A stretch of 64,000 bases of DNA from Macrocystis pyrifera (Eukaryota; Sar; Phaeophyceae; Laminariales; Laminariaceae), in NCBI GenBank assembly GCA_031763025.1, contig JASSKH010000038.1, forward strand, positions 3,079,001-3,143,000, given 5' to 3'. The position numbers and the translations under genes are program-made. Under the pieces are notes generated by a model. It saw nothing but the letters and a program-made list of their open reading frames with translations, made no database searches and was not told where the DNA came from. Numbering within the stretch: position 1 is the first letter of the stretch; each line of letters starts with the position of its first letter. This document shows, piece by piece, positions 48,401 through 59,089 of the stretch.

Positions 48401-51400
48401 GGAGAAGTACAGCCATTTCTGTGACAAAGGTCATCCGGGCAGTCCTCGCGTTCGCGCCGTCGCACCCATCGCCCTCTCCGTTCTTTGGCTGCCGGGGTTG
48501 GGATGAGCACACGCACAGTCACATGCAAGGGGGAGAAGGGTAAGGGTGCACAGCACCAAAGAGGGAAGGGGGGGGGATAAGTGAACTGTCGGCGGCTAGG
48601 AAGGCAGGGAAGACAGAAGGAAGGTAGAAAAAATCAAAGGAAGAAAGCAAACAATGCCTGCGGCCGCGAGCGGGCACACCCGCAAGAGGCAACAAAACAA
48701 AACAAACGAAAATAATGCACACGACACACGCATATATGATGCAGCACACAGCGTGAAAAGCCAAGCATCGTATCATCAAACAAAAATAAAAATGGCCCGA
48801 CTCACAGCTATAAGAGCCCACAGAAAAACAAGAACTGATGCCAGTGGTAGAAACAGTACGCCAAACCGAACGAAACAAGAATCTCACCGCGGTAAAGCTC
48901 TTTACAGCGAGTGCAATTCCGAGAGTCGGCACCTCCACCGCGGAAACGGAGCCGAAGGCGCCCTCCCCCAGCTCCCTGGCTGCCACCATCCAGGTTTTGT
49001 CATGCGAGAGCATGCGCCCCGCCATGAATTCGGCTTCCGTTTCGTCCGTTTCGCCCGTGCCGTTCGAGGATCGCGCGCGATCCACGAAGGCGTTGTACAT
49101 CTCCCCTCGTTTCCAGTTCCCCACTGTGGTGTAGAGGCTGTTGGGCGGCAGAGAAGGCCTTGCCTCTACAGCAGCCACTGCTACCGCCGCGGGTGCATCA
49201 TGCTGCGCGGAGGGGACCCGAGCGTAGATGAGATGAGATGATGTTGCATGAGCGGGGGGGGGGGGAAGGGAGTTATGTGGGGTTAGGAGGGTGGGGTGGG
49301 AAGTGGGGAGGTTTGGAGGAAGAGGGGGGTGATGGGAGAGGAGAGGAAGAAGGGGCAGTGGCTCCTTCAGCGCGGGTTACCACGGCAGTGGATGAGGCAG
49401 CGCAATACGTAGCACAGAACCCATCAAAGGTGGAACCCGGCAAAAGTAAATTACGCGCGAGACGTCGTCCATTCAGCTCGCGGGTGTTACCATACACGAC
49501 GCAGAGCAATAGCCGCAGCTCAAAGGCAATCAGCCGCGACCAAAACGACGAGCGGGTGGTGCATGCATCCAGCCTCCTTGCAGCAGCACAAAAGCGGATG
49601 TTATTACTTCCAGCAGCCGCATGCAAAATTCAGAAACAGAACTCGTCCTATCCCCCCCCCCCCCCGCCGCCGCCTGGGATCCTTTGTAATATTTTCAGGC
49701 TACTATTCACGTCCACGGGTTTGACCACGAGGCAAGACCGAACCGACATATGGCTGTTTGCTCGTGCCATACCCCCCTACCCGACTCTCCATTCGATGTT
49801 AGGCTCTTTCCAGCCTCGCTCTGATACACCCTCCCCTACTAGACATCAATATGTACTTCACAGATGAGACCAGTACATTAATTTGATAAAAACGTCTACC
49901 TGGTATACTATTGGGGAAAACTCATGTTTGTTGGCTCAGAGCTGATCGTCTCCTAATAAAAACAAAAAACCATCAACTACAGTAATTCATCTACCTGGTC
50001 GTATTTACCAGGTATTTGGTATCGTACTATCGTGTATACATGTCTTCCACAGTAGTAGTTTTAAAATACGAATTCAACTATTATCTCGATCGTATACAGA
50101 ATAAATGGGGTGTGGGTGGGCGCCTCGGAGGTAGGGATACATGATTTCACATTAAACCCAAGTAATTGACTAATTAATGAACGAATGAATAAATTCATTT
50201 GACTCGCTGTTACCCTCTCGTACGTGTACATATATGTATGTACTTCGTGTGCAGATACCGTGTCTCTCGTCGAACAAAATTCAATAAATTGCTTGTTCCA
50301 CCAGTCATCGTCTCCGGTTTAAAAGACACAGGAAAAAGTCAATTCACCCCTCAACAACCCCAACAATAAACTTGTTTCCACCTATCAGCAGTTTACTGTT
50401 AATAACTGTGCTGAGACACTAACATAACAACCGCACCATGCCCAACACCACCACCAACAATCACACAGACAGCCGTGACGTGCATGTGCATGCATGCGGC
50501 AAGCATACCTCTTGTGTGTTTGTCATCTTGATTTGCATTTTGGGCCGTTTCATCAGTGCATGGTCTTCTAGAGCGACAGCCAAGGCCCTCGCTCTAGCCA
50601 AGGAGAGGCGCCACAACCTCAGCACGTCGGCGCGGGCTTCTGCAACGGCTTCACTCAGAATATGCTCTCGGGCCTGGCGATTAAAATAACAGTCATTCGG
50701 ATCGACACAGTGAGACGGGGAGGTGAGTAAATGCTTCAGATCTAAGCACGTGTCGAAGAAGGGGGTAGGGGAAGGGGGCAAGCCCTGTGCTAATAGAAAC
50801 ATGACAATGCTTATACTGTATAGATAAAAGCGAAACAGCGGTCAAAACGACTCCTTCGACCGACTGTAACTTGTCACGTTCATACCAAAACAACATTCAC
50901 TGTGCCAATAACACACCGTAGTATCCCTCTGTCAACGCCGCTGTCCATTTTTTTGTCCCCCCTCTCCCCCTTACCAAATGGCCGAAACGGTGGTAAAAAC
51001 GTTGGGTTGTCCCCGTGAAATTAGTTTCTCGCTCCCTGTTTTTTTTTTACAAAATCCCCTCCACCCCTTTGGTATCCCATAAGAAGCACGAAAAAACGTT
51101 GGAACAAAAACCGCCAGAACAATGCACAATGTGGGGGCATTGGTGAGGGATTGGGGGGTGCAGAATCAACGCCGTTCCCACCTTCTTCACCTGATACATG
51201 TCCAGCCGACGAATCTCGTGCACGCAACCAATATCAACATACATGCAAGTATTGGAGTACGAAACATAGGTATGACTCACGTTGATGACCCCAAGCATGT
51301 CCTGCAGGCGGCGGAGTATGCGGTCCACCTCAGCCTGCCGGCGGTGGGTGAAACCTTCCCGGTCCTCGGCGGGCATGCTGTTGATTTTTCCCATTGTATC

Positions 51401-53578
51401 GTTGGTGCTTGAGAACACCATCCTGTTGTGGTTGTTCTCCAGATCGCGGCGGCGGGTGCGCGCCTCATAGTTTTGCTGCCAGGCGGCCGTCGCCTCTATT
51501 TCGGCGAAGCTGCGTGAAGGGCTTGGTCCCGCCGCTGCCAACCGGGCCTCGAGGAGGCCCACGTCGGCTTTGTAGGGCGCGTCCGTCCCCCTCGTGCCAC
51601 CACCACCACCACCACCACCACGATTACCGCCATCGCCACCGTGGCCACCATCACCTGCTAGCTGAACCAACTGTCCACGAGCGGCAACGCGGCGGGGTCG
51701 AAAAGAGCACCTTTGTTACTGGTCTCTCTTTCAATGATTTCAGAAGCTTATCTGCTCTAGGTACAGATCATAATCCTCCTGTGCCACGCGTATTGGAGCG
51801 ACGCGGCAATTTAAAGAGCAGAACGCGCGGGTAGGACGATCATCCTATACCGACATTGGACTAACACTAGCTCTAACCGTAAGTACTGAAGCGAATAATA
51901 GCTCCCTCATGGTCACCTACCTCTTGCTCTTCCACTTCGGCTTGAGCTCGTAGCCTGAGCCCCTCGCCGGTCGTTTTCGTCCACGTAGCGACGCCATCTC
52001 TTTCCTCATCCTGGTATAATCGATCAATAAACCGATCAGGCAATCAATCAGGCAATCAATCAAACCTTCAGTCAACCAGTCAAAATCAATCGATTGATCT
52101 ATTGACTAATCAATGAACTAATCAACGAATCAGTCAACCAAGCAAGCCATCAGTGTACTACTCGACCAGTCAATCAATCAACCAACCAATCAGTCAGCGA
52201 AGACAGTCGTTGTCGATAAACTGCTCAGACACGCTTGATAAGTCTATCGTATAAAACGCGCTACTTTATGTGTTGTCAGCTGTCGTCACGATAGGCACTT
52301 CCCTCAAAGAGATACATCAGTGTTATTCGATCGATAGTGGATTGAAAAACATGTTGTGGACTGTCTGGACAACTACCGAATGACAACCGAAACAACCAAT
52401 GTCCATACTGTGTGTATCGAGCATATATATAGTCACAGTATATGGCATATAAATATCACCACGTATGAACACATAATGCGTACTCGGTACGGACCCAGGC
52501 TGCAGAAAGGTCGTTGGGTTGCCAGGGACGCACCACGCGGATGCACCACACCTTCAAGTTTAACCCCATTAGGACTGCACTCCCAATTAGGGTACAAACT
52601 ACCTGTATTTAGACTGAAATACGCGCTTGTGTGTACTGCACTACTGATAGCAAAAGGGGGACTTTAGAGTAATTTTGCGCTCATTCACACTTCCGCGCAC
52701 ACCTCATCTACATGGGCATCCTGCCACACAGTTATTCTGCGCGTTTTCTCAATTGCAGGCTACGATCCACGGTAGGATCATCTGCAGTAGATAGATAGAT
52801 ATATAGATCGTGATATGTCCTACGCGTGAAACATTCACACAATCTGCACCGTTACCTTACCGGCATACCAGGCCTCTGACAACACCATGAATAGGAAGAC
52901 AATTATATTTGGGAAGAAAAAATACTACAAACGTCAGCTGTGCGATCGAGGACTTCGTCGAATCTCATCTTTGCAAGCTGAAATTTACATTGTAAGAAAA
53001 ACACGAGTTACTGTCACTTGCTTGGAAAACGAAAATATAGGAAGCAAGCCCCTCTCGCCACACATCCTCTCACCAGTTGCCTGCGGATCGCCTTCGCCCA
53101 CAGCTCACAGTTTTCCTCCTTGATAGTCACCCCCTCGACCGCCGCGGCTAGTTGTGCGGCGGCTGTCTGTGCTTCAGTCTCCCCCTATGGAAATAGAGCA
53201 GTATAATAGAGATAGAGGCGATAACGGCGGCGGTGGTGCGTTTGGTGGCGCTTTTAGCCCCCGTGCAAGCGACCGGCGACTCCAAGCCCCGCGACGGGGC
53301 AACGCGTTTGGTTATGGCTTTGGTGATTACTAATAGGGCTGTGAATCGGCACGACCCAACTCACCGACTATCAATACTAGTTATTTCTGTAGTCCGACTA
53401 ATAGTGAGTCGATTCCCGGAGGTGCCAACTACCCGACGTTTCGGGTTTCCATACTTACAGGGAGGATCGTTGCCACCGGGACACCCCCGCCTCCCACCGG
53501 GTTGGGCCCACCCGCTCGGCCTGAGTGGGGTGGCTTGGCTCGCTTCGATGCCGTGGCCTGAGATCGGTTGGTTATCAG
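42408..53578 (-). CDS. Protein kinase with N-terminal helical region and long low-complexity tail (12 exons seen, first exon missing)
   Basis: Minus-strand exons, highest first: 53578-53459 (tentative), 53184-53074, 52010-51921, about 51670-51281, 50673-50509, 49202-48888, 48488-48400, 47770-47624, 46250-46102, 45519-45347, 44090-43992, 43412-42408. All splice phases match. The first five give an Ala/Glu/Arg-rich, probably coiled-coil region. The kinase domain shows a Gly-loop (ELGEGAFGSVSAVEV), VAIK-type lysine (ALAVKSF), an alpha-C Glu (TFVTEMAVLLQ), HPHICAPVAMDD, catalytic loop LVHNDVKAANVLV, DFGLA, a PPEA motif and DQDAFGLG. Asp, Lys and Asn of the loop are kept, but HRD is HND (a non-RD kinase). 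It is probably cytoplasmic and Ser/Thr-specific, though that is an inference. The last exon ends at TGA 42408; a GTATGT just before that stop could instead splice onto Gly/Tyr-rich sequence at 41.5-42.4 kb. Palindromic copies of three of its exons lie in or near it. Confidence 0.8.
44145..44325. repeat. (AAGGTC)n-type hexamer minisatellite in kinase intron
   Basis: About thirty loose copies of AAGGTCAACGTC/AAGGTCAATATC lie immediately 5' (in gene direction) of the 44090-43992 exon, so they are close to its acceptor. Confidence 0.85.
44925..45030 (-). pseudogene. Palindrome II, left arm: kinase activation-segment exon fragment
   Basis: On the minus strand the residues FLLVLSKNELMAHDMVLG run into intron-like GTGGGTTGGGTGATGGTTTGGCG. 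This aligns with the functional exon end (FLLVVSKPSVKRHNMFAIE, then GTGGGTGGTGTGATGGGTTGGCG). The splice donor is displaced. It lies inside the kinase intron between exons 45519-45347 and 44090-43992. Confidence 0.7.
45035..45140 (+). pseudogene. Palindrome II, right arm: inverted kinase exon fragment
   Basis: The plus strand reads MLTLLLLIV, two stop codons, then LKSHHTFVSK followed by GTGGGTGATGTGATGGTTTGGCG, again matching the functional exon-intron boundary. The stops show that it is not coding. Confidence 0.7.
45228..45290. repeat. (CCCCTA)n microsatellite
   Basis: About ten CCCCTA hexamers. It lies inside a kinase intron, is short and internal, and there is no reason to call it telomeric. 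Confidence 0.85.
45590..45760. repeat. (GGCGGTAGC)n-rich minisatellite in kinase intron
   Basis: GGT/GGC/AGC triplets run with imperfect 9-12-base order just upstream of the activation-segment exon (minus strand). Frames through it give only Gly/Ser or His/Arg/Tyr runs. Confidence 0.7.
46736..46916 (-). repeat. Dispersed repeat D, inverted copy
   Basis: The reverse complement matches 25302-25467: CATGGCCGTAGTCGCATGCA, GACCCTCGCATCCCTACAATG, CGAAGCGCCGTGAGGTGTTTGG and CTGCATCCTACTAAGAACCG. It abuts the left end of palindrome III. Confidence 0.8.
46921..47098 (+). pseudogene. Palindrome III, left arm: inverted kinase catalytic-loop exon fragment
   Basis: The plus strand carries the intron end (CATGTAATCCGCCGAAACATTC, then CAACCTTTGCAG) and the exon start, translating VATALAHLNQCGLVHNDV. 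The match to the functional exon 46250-46102 and its upstream intron is high, but orientation is reversed and the copy stops soon after the catalytic Asp. Confidence 0.8.
47120..47298 (-). pseudogene. Palindrome III, right arm: kinase catalytic-loop exon fragment
   Basis: The minus strand repeats the same intron-exon piece and translates VATALPHMHQSDLVHNEV, so the catalytic Asp is Glu here. The spacer between the arms is about 20 bases with its own CGCCTTCATATGATGCGAAG palindrome. Both arms lie in the kinase intron 47623-46251. Confidence 0.8.
52018..52200. repeat. (CAAT)n-like degenerate repeat
   Basis: CAATCAATCAGG/CCAGTCAA units run just upstream (minus strand) of the 52010-51921 exon of the kinase gene. 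Confidence 0.8.
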
Positions 53579-55077
53579 CTGAATTCGCCAGCCGATTTAC
53601 CCATTAAAGTCCGTTAATTGGACAACAACGGCACCTCGTAGTGATCACGTTATTTGTGTCGGTGACGGCACGTTTATGGACGCGTTCGGTGATTATGCAG
53701 TCGGTTGCCATGAGAGTGCTTGGGAGGGGGAGGGGGGTGAAGCCACCGCCGCGCTCTTCGAAGGATACCTAAAATATAGCAGTACCATAATGTTATGGAC
53801 TCAGGACATACGAACAAATAAACTAGACTACAAGGTATACTATTAGACACATACCAGGCATAATATATCATGAAGTGCGTCGTAAAATAAGGTCGTATAA
53901 TAGCAAAAGGGCGACAGGTAGAGGAGGAGGTCGCTCTCGGGGTGGGGGCAGGTAGCGAATTGAGTTGTTAAAGCGGTAGGTTAGAACGGTTCATAAGGTT
54001 CGATGTTGCAGTGGACCTGGCACTGATTTAGAGAGGGTGCATCTTAAAATATAAGATAAAATTAGGTACAGAAGAGAGGTATTAAAAGTCTTAGTGCATA
54101 GGGCTCTTTTCGTTTCCATGTTTTCCTTCTGTCGGGGTGTTTATGAGTAATCAACGTTGAAGCCCATGCTATGTACACATTGCCGGATGGGAAGAACAAT
54201 AATACGCAGTCATAATAGGTTGGCGAATCGATGTACTCTCCTCTCCCGAAGTAAGGTCAACGAAACAAGTGCGGGAGAGAAAAATGACGAACTGGCTTGG
54301 TATGGTCGTTTTTTTTTACCGCCAGAACGCTTTCCGCCAAACGTTCACCGCCAGAACTATTGCCGTTCCATTTTTTTTACCGTTTACAGGTTGAAATGTA
54401 TTGCCGGACTGACTTGATTTATTGGATTACACCTATACTATTAAGACTGGCTCGTTAACATCTATCTAAAGCTATTGATATCTCTGTTACCCGAGGATCA
54501 GGGCTGGAAATAGGCGCAGAATTGTTGAATGTTGCGCTGTCGCACCCGTTTCTTCATAATTGGGCGTTAGCGCACCGACCGCGAGGTGGAGGGCTCGGTT
54601 CTGCCTATTTTCCACCGTATGTAGGGCGAAAAAATCAACTTGGGTCTATTTCGCCGCAGGAGAGCAAAGCGATACCGGGAAGGTTTTTGTTTTTAGTCGC
54701 AGGAAAAAACAGTTTTCATGTCTTCAGTGAGTCGTTTTCGCATCACGTATACACGGCAATTGATCTTTTTCTTCTCTTTTTTCTCCTTTCGCCGCATTTA
54801 TTTGGAAAAAAAGCGTTTACGCACGTATCTGATAAGTTTTTGTTACTCCTTCTTTTTCAGGCACATTTTGTCATGTTTACTTACCTGTTCACTAGGCAAC
54901 TGGCCGGGGATACTACTGCTGCCGTGTCCCCATTGCAAGCACCTTACAGATCCTACCTACGAAAGAGAGAAACCAAAATACACCAATAAAAGCAACAAGA
55001 AAACAAATCGCAAGAGAAAAGGGAAAGAAAAAACTGCCGTGCCAGAAGAGAAACTGAAAAAACTGACATATTTCAGT

Positions 55078-55460
55078 CCGACTCACAGCTATAATAGCCT
55101 ACAAAAAAAAACTGACGCCAATGGTAGAAAGAGTACCCTAAAACAAAAACGAAAGCAAGAATCTCACCGCGGTAACCGTCTCCATGGCTACCATGACGCG
55201 AGGGTCCGCACCTCCACCGCCGAAACGGAGCCGAAGGCGCCCTGTCCCAGCTGCCTGGTTTCCACGACCCAGTTTTCCTCCTTCTCCGTCGGATTCAGCA
55301 TTCGCCCCGCCATGAACTCAGGGTTCGTGCCTTCCGTGCAGTTTGAAAGCCGTGCGCGCTCCACGGAGGCGTTGAACATCTCACGTCGTGTCCATTTCTC
55401 CAATTTTAGGTACATGCCATTGGGCGGCGGAAGAGGCCTTGCCTCCACAGCAGCCACTGC
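55078..55460 (-). pseudogene. Palindrome IV, left arm: kinase N-lobe exon plus intron
   Basis: The minus strand translates MFNASVERARLSNCTEGTNP, then LGQGAFGSVSAVEVRTL, and breaks at a frameshift to ASW-stop before the VAIK lysine. Downstream it keeps the functional gene's donor (GCGGTGAGATTCTTG) and about 80 bases of its intron as far as GCTGTGAGTCGG. Because intron sequence is included, this is a DNA-level duplicate of 49190-48795, not a retrocopy. Confidence 0.85.
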
Positions 55461-55469
55461 CACAGGGAG

Positions 55470-55790
55470 GTGGTAGTGGGTGCTGTAGAGGCAAGGCCTC
55501 CCCTGCCACCCAACAGCATGTACACCAAAAGTGGAGAAATGGACACGGGGGAGATGTTCAACGCCTCCGTAGAGCGCGCGCAACCCCCGAGCGGCACGGA
55601 CGGCACGGGCGCTGAGTTCATGGTGGGGCACATGTTAAATCCGACAGAGAAGGAGATAACCTGGATGGTGGCAACCAGGCAGCTGGGACAGGGCGCCTTC
55701 CGCTCCGTTTCGGCGGTGGAGGTGCGGACCCTCGGTGTCACGCTAGCCATGAGGACCTTTACCGCGGTTAGATTTTTGTGCACTGCCTCC
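55470..55790 (+). pseudogene. Palindrome IV, right arm: inverted kinase N-lobe exon
   Basis: The plus strand translates MFNASVERAQPPSGTDGTGA, then LGQGAFRSVSAVEVRTLGVT and LAMRTFTA. The Gly-loop has Arg in place of a Gly and the VAIK lysine is Arg, so it could not encode an active kinase. The donor is GTTAGA instead of GTGAGA. The spacer to the left arm is about 10 bases. Confidence 0.85.
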
Positions 55791-55879
55791 ACAGTCACAC
55801 GGGCATCAAGCCTCGGGCTCGATAGGGAGGAAACCTTGCGCGGTCTGGCCAGTGGCATGCCCACTTCAAAAACCGCATG

Positions 55880-56480
55880 GGGTGGTGGGGATGTTTTTTC
55901 TTCTTAACCCCGACGCCAAGGAGCCCTGAGGCGGGGCGGGTACATAACCACCGCAGAGAGCGCTACATGGTGTGGAGGCCGGCCACAGCGTGGGTACGCA
56001 TGCACGAGAGGACGGGTGGGAGTGTCGGCGTTGGCTGGGACGGCTGCAGCCAGTCGACGGAAACCAAGGCGCGAACCGGGCTACGAAGCGGAGAGCCACT
56101 TTCGTCACAGAGAAAGAAAATGAAACAAATGAAGATAAAAATGAGGCGGGGACGAGCCTCACGTCGGCTGGCAAAGAAAGCAGCGCTTGAGGCTCGTCAG
56201 AGACGGAAGGAGGTTCTTGTGACGGTGGCGACCTAAAATGTGCGCACCCTGGCTGTAAAGGGGAAGAACGGGTACGGACATTACAAGCGTGCACTGGCGA
56301 AGGGCCAGCAACCCGGCTGTGACTCATTGGCCTCCAGGAAACTCCGAGGTCGGGCACCAGGACGTTCCTTGCGGCAGACTATTGCATTTTTTTGTTTAGG
56401 TCAGGAAAAAACAGCTGCCAGGCAAGGCTGTACAGAGTAGGTCTAGCTGTCAAGGATTTGTTATGCAGTAAGTCTCACGA
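55880..56480 (+). pseudogene. LINE relic: N-terminal endonuclease of a non-LTR retrotransposon
   Basis: An Arg/Lys-rich leader ends VLVTVAT, then a TAA, then NVRTLAVKGKNGYGHYKRAL and, after a frame change near 56322, LIGLQETPRSGTRTF, with a later VGLAVKDLL. The ATxNVRTL and GLQETR-like blocks are the Asn and Glu motifs of the exonuclease-endonuclease-phosphatase domain of LINEs. A stop and a frameshift make it inactive. The rest of the element is absent. Confidence 0.75.
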
Positions 56481-56667
56481 ACGGCATATATCTATGCTGG
56501 TACATCCCCTGCGTGGGGGAAAGACAGTTTTTTCTTTTCTTTGATGTGTTTTTTTTTTTCCCTTCTTTCAAACAATGGGTATCTCATGCCTGTCGTATCC
56601 AGTAAGATGGCATGGCATTGCATTGTCAACTCTGCTTGCTGCATAACAATACGTACCGATGGTATCT

Positions 56668-56815
56668 CGGTGGCGTAGTTTTGTAACCACATGACTTGTA
56701 TCTCTCTTCTCTCTACATATCATTGAAGAATCGGCCCGGACACTGGGTGTGCTGGCTGGATGTCGACGGGTAGAAGTGTAACGGATTAATGTGAAGAACA
56801 CACACACATATCGAA
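56668..56815 (+). repeat. Interspersed repeat E, partial copy
   Basis: The 3' part of the family: GGCGTAGTTTTGTAACCACATG, GAATCGGCCCGGACACTG, GCTGGATGTCGACGGGTAG and AATGTGAAGAACACACACAC. Confidence 0.7.
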
Positions 56816-56929
56816 TATCGGCCTCCGGGGTAGGCCGGCTTTCAGGCATACGGAGATAGGCACGCCGCAGGCGAAACAATTGTGATTCACAAAAAGCTAG
56901 GCTGACGTGCCTTAAACGGGCCGATATAT

Positions 56930-57490
56930 TTAGTAAGGCATTTGCTTTTTAAAATGCCTGAGACCGCCTGAAACCTTGTCGGCGCCCCAAGACAAACCCT
57001 ATACTAATTTCGAGCAGTTTTGTGTGAAAAAATAGAGATAGGCAAAAAGATAGGCATATGTGACGTACCTTCATTCGTCTTTAACCCTTTTAGTACCGCA
57101 GTCCTTTTTTGGGGACAAATCACTTGGAATTAAACTGGTTTGTCCCCAAATCGGGACTGCGGTACTAAAGCAGTTAACGTGCCTATCTATTTAAGGCATT
57201 TGCCTTAAAAAATGCCTGAGACGTGCCCGAAAACTTTTCGGCGCATCAAGACAAACCCAATACTAACTTCAAGTGGTTTTGTGTTAATGGGCAAAATGCC
57301 TGGAAAATGCCTGAAACTCGTTCAGCGCCCGACGCCAATCTTAGACTAAGTTCAAGTAGTTTGGTTTGCAAGTGGTAAAAGGCCTGAAAAAATGCCTGAA
57401 AACTAATCACCGTCGTAAGGAAAAATCCCATACAGAAATCAAATAGTTTGTTTGCAAGCGGTAAAATGCCTGAAAGAATGCATGTAAACG
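56930..57490. repeat. TGCCTGAAA-containing degenerate repeats
   Basis: AAAATGCCTGAAA/AATGCCTGAGA recurs about ten times between 56930 and 57490, and again near 57930-58060, in otherwise unrelated AT-rich sequence. One piggyBac-type MITE has landed inside the block. Confidence 0.6.
57085..57173. mobile_element. piggyBac-type MITE, copy 2
   Basis: An 89-bp near-perfect palindrome (CCCTTTTAGTACCGCAGTCC ... GGACTGCGGTACTAAAGCAG) flanked by TTAA at 57081-57084 and 57174-57177. It matches the copy at 10258 throughout. Confidence 0.85.
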
Positions 57491-57696
57491 TACGTACGAG
57501 GGTACTTGGCTGGGTTGTCATAACGTAGATGACATAATAATGCGTCGTTACGTAGTTACACTATATATATATATTATGACGACACAACTTGTAGTATACA
57601 GCCAACGCCATAGAGAAATCTACGTTGCTCAAGGGGGGGCTGTGAGCACGAACAAGCAAATACCTGGTATGTCGGGAGACAGCATTTTCACCCCTT

Positions 57697-57832
57697 GACA
57701 GACAGCAACTTTTGCCTTGGCAAGCCTCGACTGACACCCAACTACTAGGTTTTAGTGTGGAACACTCGGTCTTATTCCCTTGACAGCGCAAGTTTTGCCT
57801 TGCTTGATGTGTCTCCCGACATCTTTGCGAAC
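57697..57832. repeat. Dispersed repeat (TTGACAGACAGCAACTT family), copy 2
   Basis: Matches 34557-34639 and then 35627-35680 in one continuous stretch, showing that those two pieces belong to the same original unit. Confidence 0.75.
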
Positions 57833-58245
57833 AAGCGCTGTGTGGTCGCTACGGGCTGCGGGGACCCTACAAAAAATGTAACCCCTTTCCCCTGATTATG
57901 GGAGTTCCAGACTAACGGCATCACGTTTTTATGCCTTAAATGGCTGAAAGCGTGCCTGACGCGTGCCTGGCAAAATATAGGCAAGATGGACACGAAAACA
58001 GTAGTTCAGGCACGCCTGTTTCACAAACAGTAGTTCAGGCATTTTTTCAGGCATGCCTCAAAGGCTAGTAGGGTCTAATCCGGGGGCCCAGCACACCACG
58101 ATCATGCCGCTTATTTCTTATTTCTTGTTTCTGGCCTTGCTATTAATATATACCAACACTCTTGGGCCAGGCGCCTACAATACCAATACCAATACCAATA
58201 TCAAATAGACTTTCACTCTCTGCACTGCTATATATTTGCAATGCG

Positions 58246-58320
58246 TGTGTGTTCTTCACATTGAACCGTCTTTGCTTTCTGCCCGTCGACATCCAGCCAA
58301 CACACCCAGTGCCCGTGCCG
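58246..58320 (-). repeat. Interspersed repeat E, inverted 3' fragment
   Basis: On the minus strand: GGCACGGGCACTGGGTGTGTT, GGCTGGATGTCGACGGGCAG and TTCAATGTGAAGAACACAC, the same tail as the copies at 35.6, 56.8 and 59.8 kb. Confidence 0.7.
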
Positions 58321-59089
58321 TAAAATACGTATATACCGGTGTATAATACGTATATACCGGTGAAATATGATTCAGAAAACGTGCAACACCTCGATTAATT
58401 GTTAAATGGTTGTTGACTAAGCCTGGTGTGGTGAAAAACATCATCCATCCGAACGCGTTCATTCCTGCCTAGTATATGGTATAAAGCCTACTACTCTACA
58501 GCAGCAGTACTATTACTAGCTACCAGGTATCTTCATCGAGTGAGGTATGCGGCCGTGTAGCGTATGCATAGTACGCAAGATGTAACACCCACCCTCCTGG
58601 GACGATTTGATTTGAAGAGGCGAGTTTCTCCGTAACTATTATACTACTATTAATATTATTATAATAGGGCGGCACACACAACGAAAATGGCGGGGTTGGG
58701 AGTTGGGTGGTGGGACTACATCGTCGAGATCGTTCAAGGCGAGGTTGGAAAGTGGGACGATATACTGTAGACATGCATCCCTCGGCGTTGAGAGTTTGTA
58801 CCCTTCCTTCCCGTTATCCAGGAAATCAGCGTGGAAATTAGAAACCACTCCGAGGGGGTGTGTGATTTGATCAGACGTGGTACACGGCGGTATATACCCC
58901 GCATGCAGCTAGCGATGCGCTATCCATTTTCGCAGTCGTTGGTTGACTGATTCGAGACAGAGATTCACAGTTATTTTTTCTATTCCCACTCATTATCTTC
59001 GCCCTTTTTTCCTCCTTCCTCCCTACCTCCTACCTGGTATATATTAATACAGTAGTAGTGGTAACTCAGATCCGGGGTCACAGCAGGCG

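Noticed and set aside
55188-55631. Minus-strand 147-codon frame as an intact second kinase
   Set aside because: It reads through the palindrome centre, so its first part is the antisense of the right arm, and it stops before the ATP-binding lysine.
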